A DNA stretch of 64,000 nucleotides, from assembly GCF_905475345.1 (NCBI RefSeq), contig NC_066600.1, forward strand, positions 5,133,001-5,197,000, given 5' to 3'. The DNA is from Vespula vulgaris. Lineage: Eukaryota > Arthropoda > Insecta > Hymenoptera > Vespidae. The translations under genes were made by a program, and so were the position numbers. The notes beneath the pieces were generated by a model. That model did not search any database. It was not told where the DNA came from and worked only from the letters and a program-made list of their open reading frames with translations. Positions 1 to 13,179 of this stretch are shown piece by piece. The number at the start of each line of letters is the position of its first letter. Position 1 is the stretch's first letter.

Positions 1-950
1 AAATCTTATTACAATGTTTATATGTTTCTATATAAGCTGAAATATCTCAATACACCTTATGTTATTTACTTTCTGTCGAATATCGTGTGAGATCAGTCTT
101 TCGGCAACCACCGAGGTGGAATGTTGGAAGATCCCATATAAACATACGTTTGTAAATAGATACATATGTACGTAACTAGATACATAATATACACACCCAC
201 GCACACATACACAAAGTATATAGTAGTCTTTCTCTTGGGTATTGCTTGAGATTTTCTTATATTGTATGGACAGTAACGAGCAACCTTTGTTCTGCAATGA
301 GCCAAAATTAAATATCTGATATTGTTATTGATAGAATTCATTATGAACTAAAAATGTTTAAATTGATTAACAGAGAAATTAATACTTGGTAGAAAAAGAA
401 AAAATTACACATTATTGAAGGGTATTTGTTATTTTCGGCATCAATTTACAATGAAATGTTTTCTATAATTCCATTGATTTTTTATTAGCAATACTTTTAA
501 TGTGTACGCATAAATGTATGTATATATATTTTTGTAATGGAACGAAATCTATTAGTTGTTTATTTTTAACTAGATATATGATTCTACTTCTAGTTAATAA
601 ACTTTACATTATTATATTGGAAGATACAATGGAAGATATCGAATTAAACTCTAATACAATCTTTTATTCGTTTGTCGTTAACGTTAAGACTTTTGATAAA
701 AGATTTCAATACTTCGGTTAATAGCTAAAATGCCTTTCAACTGGCCGTAGATAACAAAGCTCTTCACAAATGTATCAACGTAAGATGTAATACCACTGAT
801 TAAGAAATTCACTAATTATAGTCGACTATTGTCATTTTTCGATGCAAGATGTAAGTCGTATTTGCATTGATACGCAGATGAATACGTATATGATAATGTT
901 TTTTTATAAACCCTGAGTTACTCATTTCTGATACAGATTGAGATATATAC

Positions 951-1017
<67 letters not shown>

Positions 1018-1045
1018 TTTTATATATATATATACATATATACTA

Positions 1046-1117
<72 letters not shown>
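951..1117. repeat. compound TA/GA microsatellite (representative)
   Basis: Two TA tracts separated by TTAAAATTTTATATATATATATACATATATACTAAAA-like sequence lead into a CA step and a GA tract. The same compound tract lies at the same place in all long-TA units, with variable length. It explains most unit length variation and is the source of the Tyr-Ile and Ser-Leu low-complexity reading frames. Confidence 0.95.
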
Positions 1118-1121
<4 letters not shown>

Positions 1122-1704
1122 AAGTGTAAACGAATCGAGAATTTGAATAAAACAAAGAACGATATCGAGATTAAATTGAAAAGAAACTTTGTTAGCTCTT
1201 GACAAAAAGGCATTCGATAAGGAAGCATTAGGCGTCCAAAGTACAATTATATCAAAAACCCATTCAACTTAATGAAGATTACATATGTATCTGATTATGA
1301 TACCTTATATTTCTTATTACTCATATAAAAGAAAAGAAAAAGAAAAAAAAAACAGTTAAGAAGAATAAGAAAGGAATCTCATCTTTATTTCCCAATATCT
1401 TCAATTATGATTGATTTACAAAGACAATAAGAATAATAATAACAATAATAATAACAACAATAATATGAAGAAGAAGAAGAAGAACAAAGTATCTTGGTAT
1501 ATTCAATTTTGCTTTCTTGTTCTTATGTGGTATATGTAGCTAGTACAATGTAAATTTTAATGTGGGATTTTATTTAAACGTGTCATTTAATGCGTATTAT
1601 GATTAATATGCATTATTCATACACATATCAATGTATGTGTATTTAAATGAATGTAAAATTTATACCTCGTTGACAAATTAAATTTACAATATTGAAATAA
1701 GGGT

Positions 1705-1830
1705 GTCACGATCAGGTACACGCATCACGTTCGATCGTCGACGATCTTTCAATATATAAAATATATCGATACCAAACGATATAACATTTGTTAAAAGGCA
1801 TATACGTATGACGTACATACGCGTACACGT
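1705..1830. other. conserved GC-richer core of the macrosatellite unit (representative)
   Basis: In every unit this stretch is conserved and far less AT-rich than its surroundings. It contains the perfect 14-bp palindrome GATCGTCGACGATC (1733-1746), a TATA-like TATATAAAATATAT stretch just downstream and a run of CpG-containing steps (TACGTA, CGCGTACACGTG). It could be a protein-binding or promoter-like element, but nothing in the sequence proves function. Confidence 0.5.
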
Positions 1831-2028
1831 GCATACAGAAAAATTGAGAAAAAAATAGCAAAATAGAGCGAGGAAGAGAGATAGAGAGAGATGAAAGTTC
1901 ATTGTTTACGAGGAAGGACGTCTGTCCTAACGAACGAAGTTTTCGATGAGGTCTCGTATTTTTCTATTCCTGTTGCTTTCTTTTCTTTTTTTGATTTTGA
2001 ATAATTAATTAATTAAATTATAAAAATT

Positions 2029-2074
<46 letters not shown>

Positions 2075-2131
2075 TTACCCTGAAAGAAAAAGAGAATGTT
2101 TATAGCATTTACTAGCGGACGTATACAAAGC

Positions 2132-3139
2132 AAATCTTATTACAATGGTTATATGTTTCTATATAAGCTGAAATATCTAAATACACCTTATCTTATTTAC
2201 TTTTGGTCGAATATCGTATGAGATCAGTCTTTCGGCAACTACCGAGTTGGAAACTTGAAAGATCCCGTATAAACATACTTTTGTAAATAGATAGATATGT
2301 ATATATGTACATATGTACATAACTAGTCACAATATACACACCCACACACTCATACACAAAGTATATAGTAGTCTTTCTCTTGGGTATTGCTTGAGATTTT
2401 ATTACATTGTATAGACAGTAACGAGCAACCTTTGTGCTGCAAGGAGCCAAAATTACATATCTGATATTGTTATTGATACAATTCACTATGAACTAAAAAT
2501 GTTTAAATTGATTAAAAAGAAATTAATACTTGATAGAAAATGAAAAAATTACACATTATTGAAGGGAATTTGATATTTTCGGCATCAATTTACAATGAAA
2601 TGTTTTCTATAATCCTATTGATTTTTTATTAGCAATACTTTTAATGTGTACGCATAAATGTATGTATATATATTTTTGTAATGGAACGAAATCTATTAGT
2701 TGTTTATTTTTAATTAGATATATGATTCTACTTCTAGTTAATAAACTTTACATTATTATATTGGAAGATACAACGGAAGATATCGAATTAAACTCTAATA
2801 CAATCTTTTATTCGTTTGTCGTTAACGTTAAGACTTTTGATAAAAGATTTCAATACTTCGGTTAATAGTTAAAATGCCTTTCAACTGGCCGTAGATAACA
2901 AAGCTCTTCACAAATGTATCAACGTAAGATGTAATACCACTGATTAAGAAATTCACTAATTAGAGTCGACTATTATCATTTTTCGATGCAAAATGTTAGT
3001 TGTAATTGCATTGATACGTACATGAATACGTATATGATAATGTTTTTTTATAAACCCTGAGTTACTCATTTCTGATACAGATTCAGATATATACAGATAT
3101 ATATATGTATTATATATTATATATAATATGTATATATAT

Positions 3140-3178
<39 letters not shown>

Positions 3179-4169
3179 AAGGGTAAACGAATCGAGAATT
3201 TGAATGAAACAAAGAACGATATCGAGATTAAATTGAAAAGAAACTTTGTTAGCTCTTGACAAAAAGGCATTCGATAAGGAAGCATTAGCCGTCCAAATAA
3301 CAATTATATCAAAGACCTATTCAAATGAAAGACGATTACATAGGTATCCTATTATGATCCTTATACTTCTTATTATTCATATAAAAGAAAAGAAGAAGAA
3401 AAAAAACAGTTAAGAAGATTAAGAAAGAAATTTCATGTTTATTTCCCAATATCTTCAATTATGATTGATTTATAAAGACAATAAGAATAATAATAACAAT
3501 AATAATAACAACAATAATATGAAGAAGAAGAAGAAGAACAAAGTATCTTGGTATATTCAATTTTGCTTTCTTGTTCTTATGTGGTATATGTAGCTAGTAC
3601 AATGTAAATTTTAATGTGGGATTTCATTTAAACGTGTCATTTAATGCGTATTATGATTAATATGTATTATTCATACACATATGAATGTATGCATATTTAA
3701 ATGAATATAGAATTCATACCTCGTTGACAAATTATATTTACAATATTGAAATAAGGGTGTCACGATCAGGTACACGCATCACGTTCGATCGTCGACGATC
3801 TTTCTATATATAAAATATATCGATACCAAACGATATTACATTTGTTAAAAGGCATATACGTATTACGTACATACGCGTACACGTGCATACAGAAAAATTA
3901 AGAAAAAAATAGCAAAATAGAGCGAGGAAGAGTGAGAGAGAGAGATGAAAGTTCATTGTTTACGAGGAAGGACGTCTGTCCTAACAAACGGAGTTTTCGA
4001 TGAGGTCTCGTATTTTTCTATTCCTGTTGCTTTCTTTTCTTTTTTTGATTTTGATTAATTAACTAATTAAATTATAAAAATTTAAATATATATATATATA
4101 TATCTAATATTATTACCCTGAAAGAAAAAGAGAATGTTTATAGCATTTACTAGCGGACGTATACAAAGC
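2132..4169 (+). repeat. macrosatellite unit 2 (short-TA type)
   Basis: At about 3096-3140 the long TA block is replaced by a short TGTATTATATATTATATA-type block followed by a GA tract (about 3144-3173). The first part matches unit 8 (offset about 12.06 kb). The second part matches units 13 and 20 (offsets about 22.69 and 36.26 kb). The unit is thus a recombinant between subfamilies. Confidence 0.95.
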
Positions 4170-5178
4170 AAATCTTATTACAATGGTTATATGTTTCTAT
4201 ATAAGCTGAAATATCTAAATACAACTTATGTTATTTACTTTCTGTCGAATATCGTATGAGATCAGTCTTTCGGCAACCACCGAGTTAGAAACTTGAAAGA
4301 TCCCGTTTAAACATACGTTTGTAAATAGATAGATATGTATATATGTACATATGTACATAACTAGACACAATATACACACCCACACACTCATACACAAAGT
4401 ATATAGTAGTCTTTCTCTTGGGTATTGCTTGAGATTTTATTATATTGTATAGACAGTAACGAGCAACCTTTGTTCTGCAATGAGCCAAAATTAAATATCT
4501 GATATTGTTATTGATAGAATTCATTATGAACTAAAAATGCTTATATTGATTAAAAAAGGAATTAATGCTTGATAGAAAAAGAAAAAATTGCACATTATTG
4601 AAGTGTATTTGTTATTTTCGGCATCAATTTACAATGAAATGTTTTCTATAATTCCATTGATTTTTTATTAGCAATACTTTTAATGTGTACGCATAAATGT
4701 ATGTATATATATTTTTGTAATGGAACGAAATCTATTAGTTGTTTATTTTTAATTAGATATATGATTCTACTTCTCGTTAATAAACTTTACATTATTATAT
4801 TGGAAGATACATTGGAAGATATTGAAATAAACTCTAATACAATCTTTTATTCGTTTGTCGTTAAAGTTACGAGTTTTGATAAATGATTTCGATACTTCGG
4901 TTAATAGTTAAAATGCGTTTCAACTGGCCGTAGATAACAAAGCTCTTCACAAATGTATCAACGTAAGAAGTAATACCAGTGATTAAGAAATTCACTAATT
5001 AGAGTCGACTATTGTCATTTTTCGATGCAAAATGTAAGTTGTAATTGCATTGATACGTACATGAATACGTATATGATAATGTTTTTTTATAAACCCTGAG
5101 TTACTCATTTCTGATACAGATTCAGATATATACAGATATATATATGTATTATATATTATATATAATATGTATATATAT

Positions 5179-5219
<41 letters not shown>

Positions 5220-6129
5220 AAGGGTAAACGAATCGAGAATTTGAATGAAACAAAGAACGATATCGAGATTAAATTGAAAAGAAACTTTGTTAGCTCTTGA
5301 CAAAAAGGCATTCGATAAGGAAGCATTAGTCGTCCAAAGTACAATTATATCAAAAACCCATTCAAACTAAAGAAGATTACATATGTATCTGATTATGATA
5401 CCTTATATTTCTTATTATTCATTTAAAAGAAAAGAAAAAGAAAAAAAAACAGTTAAGAAAAATAAGAAAGATATCTCATCTTTATTTCCCAATATCTTCA
5501 ATTATGATTGATTTCTAAATACAATAAGGATAATAATAACAATAATAACAACAATAATATTATGAAGAAGAAGAAGAAGAAGAATAAAGTATCTTGGTAT
5601 ATTCAATTTTGCTTTCTTGTTCTTATGTGGTATATGTATCTAGTACAATGTAAATTTTAATGTGGGATTTCAATTAAACGTGTCATTTAATGCGTATTAT
5701 GATTAAAATGCATTATTCATACACATATGAATGTATGTGTATTTAAATGAATATCGAATTTATACCTCGTTGAAAAATTAAATTTACAATATTGAAATAA
5801 GGGTGTCACGATCAGGTTCACGCATCACGTTCGATCGTCGACGATCTTTCTATATATAAAATATATCGATACCAAACGATATTACATTTGTTAAAATGCA
5901 TATACGTATTACGTACATACGCGTACACGTGCATACAGAAAAATTAAGAAAAAAATAGCAAAATAGAGCGAGGAAGAGAGAGAGAGAGAGATGAAAGTTC
6001 ATTGTTTACGAGGAAGGACGTCTGTCCTAACAAACGGAGTTTTCGATGAGGTCTCGTATTTTTCTATTCCTGTTCCTTTCTTTTTTTTTTGATTTTCATT
6101 AATTAACTAATTAAATTATAAAAATTTTA

Positions 6130-6182
<53 letters not shown>

Positions 6183-6239
6183 TTACACTGAAAGAAAAAG
6201 ATAATCTTTATACCATTTACTAGCTGACGTATACAAAGC
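4170..6239 (+). repeat. macrosatellite unit 3 (short-TA type, mosaic)
   Basis: The first 1.1 kb matches units 14 and 21. The last 0.9 kb matches the end of deletion unit 15, sharing an extra GAA repeat near 5570-5582, ATATCGAATTTATAC near 5751 and GTTGAAAAATT near 5769. It immediately precedes a deletion-type unit, as unit 15 also does. Confidence 0.95.
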
Positions 6240-6679
6240 AAATCTTATTACAATGTTTATTTGTTTCTATATAAGCTGAAATATCAAAATACACTTTACG
6301 TTATTTACTTTCTGTCGTATATCGTATGAGATCAGTCTTTCGGCAACCACCGAGCTGGAAAATTGGAAATAAACTCTAATACAATCTTTTATTCGTTTGT
6401 CGTTAACGTTACGACTTTTGATAAAAGATTTCAATACTTCGGTTAATAGTTAAAATGCCTTTCAACTGGCCGTAGATAACAAAGCTCTTCACAAATGTAT
6501 CAACGTAAGATGTAATACCACTGATTAAGAAATTCACTAATTATAGTCGACTATTGTCATTTTTCAATGCAAGATGTAAGTCGTATTTGCTTTGATAGGC
6601 AGATGAATACGTATATGATAATGTTTTTTTATAAACCCTGAGTTACTCATTTCTGATACAGATTCAGATATATACATAT

Positions 6680-6723
<44 letters not shown>

Positions 6724-7549
6724 CATATTATATATTATATATATATTAATGTATATACAGAGAGTGAGAGTGTGAGAGAGAGAGAAAGAAAAAGGGTAAA
6801 GGAATCGGGAATTTGAATAGAACAAAGAACGATATCGAGATTAAATTGAAAAGAAACTTTGTTAGATCTTGACAAAGAGGCACTCGATTAGGAAAGATCA
6901 GCCATCCAAAGTACAATTATATCAAAGACCCATTCAAATGAAAGACGATTACATAGGTATCCGATTATGATACCTTATACTTTTTATTATTCATATAAAA
7001 GAAAAGAAGAAGAAAAAAAACAGTTAAGAAGATTAAGAAAGAAATCTCATCTTTATTTCCCAATATCTTCAATTATGATTGATTTCTAAAGACAATAAGA
7101 ATAATAATAACAATAATAAGAACAACAATAACAACAATAAGATGAAAAAGAAGAAGAAGAATAAAGTATCTTGGTATATTCAATTTTGCTTTCTTGTTCT
7201 TATGTGGTATATGTATCTAGTACAATGTAAATTTTGATGTGGGATTTCAATTAAACGTGTCATTTAATGCGTATTATGATTAATATCCATTATTCATACA
7301 CATATGAATGTATGTATATTTAAATGAATATAGAATTTATACCTTGTTGACAAATTAAATTTACAATATTGAAATAAGCGTGTCACGATCAGGTACGCGC
7401 ATCACGTTCGATCGTCGACGATCTTTCTATATATAAAATATATCGATACCAAACGATATTACATTCGCTAAAATGCATATACGTATTACGTACGTACTCG
7501 TAGACGTGCATACAGAAAAATTAAGAAAAAAAATAGCAAAACAGAGCGA

Positions 7550-7584
<35 letters not shown>

Positions 7585-7715
7585 AAGTACATTGTTTTCG
7601 AGCAAGGACGTCTGTCCGAACAAACGGAGTTTTCGATGAGGTCTCGTATTTTTCTATTCCTGTTGCTTTCTTTTATTTTTTGATTTTGATTAATTAACTT
7701 ATTAAATTATAAAAA

Positions 7716-7765
<50 letters not shown>

Positions 7766-7830
7766 TAATATTATTACATTGAAAGAAAAAGAGAATGTTT
7801 ATAGCATTTACTAGCTGACGTTTACAAAGC
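6240..7830 (+). repeat. macrosatellite unit 4 (internal-deletion type, 1.59 kb)
   Basis: About 0.5 kb is missing at the junction near 6360-6370: sequence from the CACCGAG region joins directly to AATAAACTCTAATAC. Units 15 and 16 carry the same junction. The GA tract near 6758-6784 is interrupted by GAGTGTGAG. The unit is nearly identical to unit 16 at an offset of about 24.2 kb. Confidence 0.95.
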
Positions 7831-8780
7831 AAATCTTATTACAATGTTTATATGTTTCTATATAAGCTGAAATATCTCAATACACCTTATGTTATTTACT
7901 TTCTGTCGAATATCGTATGAGTTCAGTCTTTCGGCAACCACCGAGGTGGAATGTTGGAAGATCCCATATAAACATACGTTTGTAAATAGATACATATGTA
8001 CGTAACTAGATACATAATATACACACCCACGCACACATACACAAAGTATATAGTAGTCTTTCTCTTGGGTATTGCTTGAGATTTTCTTATATTGTATGGA
8101 CAGTAACGAGCAACCTTTGTTCTGCAATGAGCCAAAATTAAATATCTGATATTGTTATTGATAGAATTCATTATGAACTAAAAATGTTTAGATTGATTAA
8201 CAGAGAAATTAATACTTGGTAGAAGAAGAAAAAATTACACATTATTGAAGGGTATTTGTTATTTTCGGCATCAATTTACAATGAAATGTTTTCTATAATT
8301 CCATTGATTTTTTATTAGCAATACTTTTAATGTGTACGCATAAATGTATGTATATATATTTTTGTAATGGAACGAAATCTATTAGTTGTTTATTTTTAAT
8401 TAGATATATGATTCTACTTCTAGTTAATAAACTTTACATTATTATATTGGAAGATACAATGGAAGATATCGAATTAAACTCTTATACAATCTTTTATTCG
8501 TTTGTCGTTAACGTTAAGACTTTTGATAAAAGATTTCAATACTTCGGTTAATAGTTAAAATGCCTTTCAACTGGCCGTAGATAACAAAGCTCTTCGCAAA
8601 TGTATCAACGTAAGATGTAATACCACTGATTAAGAAATTCACTAATTATAGTCGACTATTGTCATTTTTCGATGCAAGATGTAAGTCGTATTTGCATTGA
8701 TACGCAGATGAATACGTATATGATAATGTTTTTTTATAAACCCTGAGTTACACATTTCTGATACCGATTGAGATATATAC

Positions 8781-8841
<61 letters not shown>

Positions 8842-8868
8842 TTTTATATATATATATACATATATACT

Positions 8869-8937
<69 letters not shown>

Positions 8938-9854
8938 AAGTGTAAACGAATCGAGAATTTGAATAAAACAAAGAACGATATCGAGATTAAATTGAAAAGA
9001 AACTTTGTTAGCTCTTGACAAAAAGGCATTCGATAAGGAAGCATTAGGCGTCCAAAGTACAATTATATCAAAAACCCATTCAACTTAATGAAGATTACAT
9101 ATGTATCTGATTATGATACCTTATATTTCTTATTACTCATATAAAAGAAAAGAAAAAGAAAAAAAAACAGTTAAGAAGAATAAGAAAGGAATCTCATCTT
9201 TATTTCCCAATATCTTCAATTATGATTGATTTCTAAATACAATAAGGATAATAATAACAATAATGACAACAACAATAATATGAAGAAGAAGAAGAAGAAT
9301 AAAGTATCTTTGTATATTCAATTTTGCTTACTTGTTCTTATGTGGTATATGTATCTAGTACAATGTAAATTTTAATGTGGGATTTTATTTAAACGTGTCA
9401 TTTAATGCGTATTATGATTAATATGCATTATTCATACACATATCAATGTATGTGTATTTAAATGAATATAGAATTTATACCTCGTTGACAAATTAAATTT
9501 ACAATATTGAAATAAGCGTGTCACGATCAGGTACACGCATCACGTTCGATCGTCGACGATCTTTCTATATATAAAATATATCGATACCAAACGATATTAC
9601 ATTTGTTAAAAGGCATATACGTATTACGTATATACGCGTACACGTGCATACAGAAAAATTAAGAAAAAAATAGCAAAACAGAGCGAGGAAGAGAGAGTGA
9701 GAGAGAGAGAGAGAGAGAGATGAAAGTACATTGTTTTCGAGCAAGGACGTCTGTCCGAACAAACGGAGTTTTCGATGAGGTCTCGTATTTTTCTATTCCT
9801 GTTGCTTTCTTTTATTTTTTGATTTTGATTAATTAACTTATTAAATTATAAAAA

Positions 9855-9896
<42 letters not shown>

Positions 9897-9961
9897 TAAT
9901 ATTATTACATTGAAAGAAAAAGAGAATGTTTATATCATTTACTAGCTGACGTTTACAAAGC
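7831..9961 (+). repeat. macrosatellite unit 5 (full length, long-TA type)
   Basis: The unit is 2131 bp and pairs with unit 17 at an offset of about 24.19 kb, sharing rare variants such as GAGTTCAGTC/GAGATCAGTC-region changes and CTCTTCGCAAATG (8591 in this unit). The GA tract near 9690-9720 contains a GTGA interruption. Confidence 0.95.
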
Positions 9962-10911
9962 AAATCTTATTACAATGTTTATATGTTTCTATATAAGCTG
10001 AAATATCTCAATACACCTTATGTTATTTACTTTCTGTCGAATATCGTGTGAGATCAGTCTTTCGGCAACCACCGAGGTGGAATGTTGGAAGATCCCATAT
10101 AAACATACGTTTGTAAATAGATACATATGTACGTAACTAGATACATAATATACACACCCACGCACACATACACAAAGTATATAGTAGTCTTTCTCTTGGG
10201 TATTGCTTGAGATTTTCTTATATTGTATGGACAGTAACGAGCAACCTTTGTTCTGCAATGAGCCAAAATTAAATATCTGATATTGTTATTGATAGACTTC
10301 ATTATGAACTAAAAATGTTTAAATTGATTAACAGAGAAATTAATACTTGGTAGAAAAAGAAAAAATTACACATTATTGAAGGGTATTTGTTATTTTCGGC
10401 ATCAATTTACAATGAAATGTTTTCTATAATTCCATTGATTTTTTATTAGCAATACTTTTAATGTGTACGCATAAATGTATGTATATATATTTTTGTAATG
10501 GAACGAAATCTATTAGTTGTTTATTTTTAATTAGATATATGATTCTACTTCTAGTTAATAAACTTTACATTATTATATTGGAAGATACAATGGAAGATAT
10601 CGAATTAAACTCTTATACAATCTTTTATTCGTTTGTCGTTAACGTTAAGACTTTTGATAAAAGATTTCAATACTTCGGTTAATAGTTAAAATGCCTTTCA
10701 ACTGGCCGTAGATAACAAAGCTCTTCACAAATGTATCAACGTAAGATGTAATACCACTGATTAAGAAATTCACTAATTATAGTCGACTATTGTCATTTTT
10801 CGATGCAAGATGTAAGTCGTATTTGCATTGATACGCAGATGAATACGTATATGATAATGCTTTTTTATAAACCCTGAGTTACTCATTTCTGATACAGATT
10901 GAGATATATAC

Positions 10912-10972
<61 letters not shown>

Positions 10973-11021
10973 TTTTATATATATATATATATATACTAAA
11001 ATTATATATATATATATATAT

Positions 11022-11062
<41 letters not shown>

Positions 11063-11812
11063 AAGTGTAAACGAATCGAGAATTTGAATAAAACAAAGAA
11101 CGATATCGAGATTAAATTGAAAAGAAACTTTGTTAGCTCTTGACAAAAAGGCATTCGATAAGGAAGCATTAGGCGTCCAAAGTACAATTATATCAAAAAC
11201 CCATTCAACTTAATGAAGATTACATATGTATCTGATTATGATACCTTATATTTCTTATTACTCATATAAAAGAAAAGAAAAAGAAAAAAAAAACAGTTAA
11301 GAAGAATAAGAAAGGAATCTCATCGTTATTTCCCAATATCTTCAATTATGATTGATTTCTAAATACAATAAGGATAATAATAACAATAATGACAACAACA
11401 ATAATATGAAGAAGAAGAAGAAGAATAAAGTATCTTGGTATATTCAATTTTGCTTACTTGTTCTTATGTGGTATATGTATCTAGTACAATGTAAATTTTG
11501 ATGTGGGATTTCAATTAAACGTGTCATTTAATGCGTATTATGATTAATATGCATTATTCATACACATATGAATGTATGTATATTTAAATGAATATAGAAT
11601 TTATACCTTGTTGACAAATTAAATTTACAATATTGAAATAAGGGTGTCACGATCAGGTACACGCATCACGTTCGATCGTCGACGATCTTTCTATATATAA
11701 AATATATCGATACCAAACGATATTACATTCGCTAAAATGCATATACGTATTACGTACGTACTCGTAGACGTGCATACAGAAAAATTAAGAAAAAAATAGC
11801 AAAACAGAGCGA

Positions 11813-11853
<41 letters not shown>

Positions 11854-11983
11854 AAGTACATTGTTTTTGAGGAAGGACGTCTGTCCAAACGAACGGAGTT
11901 TTCGATGAGGTCTCGTATTTTTCTATTGCTGTCGCTTTCTTTTATTTTTTGATTTTGATTAATTAACTAATTAAATTATAAAA

Positions 11984-12020
<37 letters not shown>

Positions 12021-12077
12021 TTACACTGAAAGAAAAAGAGAATGTTTATACCATTTACTAGCTGACGTATACAAAGC
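9962..12077 (+). repeat. macrosatellite unit 6 (full length, long-TA type)
   Basis: The unit is 2116 bp and pairs with unit 18 (offset about 24.19 kb), sharing the variant ATAATGCTTTTTTATAAACC near 10854. The second GA tract (about 11815-11850) is uninterrupted. Confidence 0.95.
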
Positions 12078-13036
12078 AAATCTTATTACAATGCTTATAT
12101 GTTTCTATCTAAGCTGAAATATCTAAGTACACCTTATGTTATTTACTTTCTGTCGAATATCGTTTGAGATCAGTCTTTCGGCAACCACCGAGGTGGAAAC
12201 TTGAAAGATCTTATATAAATATACGTTTGTAAATAGATACATATGTATATATGTACATATGTACATAACTAGATAGATAATATACACACCCACACGCACA
12301 TACACACACACAGTCTTTCTCTTGGGTATTGCTTGAGATTTTATTACATTGTATAGACAGTAACGAGCAACCTTTGTGCTGCAAGGAGCCAAAATTACAT
12401 ATCTGATATTGTTATTGATACAATTCACTATGAACTAAAAATGTTTAAATTGATTAAAAAGAAATTAATACTTGATAGAAAATGAAAAAATTACACATTA
12501 TTGAAGGGAATTTGATATTTTCGGCATCAATTTACAATGAAATGTTTTCTATAATCCTATTGATTTTTTATTAGCAATACTTTTAATGTGTACGCATAAA
12601 TGTATGTATATATATTTTTGTAATGGAACGAAATCTATTAGTTGTTTATTTTTAATTAGATATATGATTCTACTTCTAGTTAATAAACTTTACATTATTA
12701 TATTGGAAGATACAATGGAAGATATCGAATTAAACTCTAATACAATCTTTTATTCGTTTGTCGTTAACGTTAAGAGTTTTGATAAAAGATTTCAATACTT
12801 CGGTTAATAGTTAAAATGCCTTTCAACTGGCCGTAGATAACAAAGCTCTTCACAAATGTATCAACGTAAGATGTAATACCACTGATTAAGAATTTCACTA
12901 ATTATAGTCGACTATTGTCATTTTTCGATGCAAGATGTAAGTCGTATTTGCATTGATACGCAGATGAATACGTATATGATAATGTTTTTTTATAAACCCT
13001 GAGTTACTCATTTCTGATACAGATTGAGATATATAC

Positions 13037-13091
<55 letters not shown>

Positions 13092-13138
13092 TTTTATATA
13101 TATATATACATATATACTAAAATTATATATATATATAT

Positions 13139-13179
<41 letters not shown>

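Larger units (their letters stand above)
1..2131 (+). repeat. macrosatellite unit 1 (full length, long-TA type)
   Basis: The first base of the window happens to coincide with my chosen phase mark, so the array continues upstream. The unit has a TA tract at about 951-1011, the spacer TTAAAATTTTA, a second TA tract at about 1050-1080 and a GA tract at about 1084-1117. Its second half closely matches unit 7 at an offset of about 12.06 kb. Confidence 0.95.

Noticed and set aside
28..341. Overlapping minus-strand frames of 60-101 codons in the 5' part of each unit
   Set aside because: Two overlapping frames in different phases, with lengths and ends changing between units through indels; no selection for a frame is visible.
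500..721. 73-codon plus-strand frame (starts MCTHKCMYIYF) repeated in most macrosatellite units
   Set aside because: Its repetition follows from unit homogenisation. It is shortened by a stop in the short-TA subfamily (e.g. 4683-4886) and lost in the three deletion units. It has no domain and is AT-biased low-complexity sequence.
1720..1746. Pol III B-box-like GTTCGATCG in the macrosatellite core (SINE or tRNA-like origin)
   Set aside because: No convincing A box at the right spacing, the match to the B box is incomplete, and no cloverleaf can be drawn.
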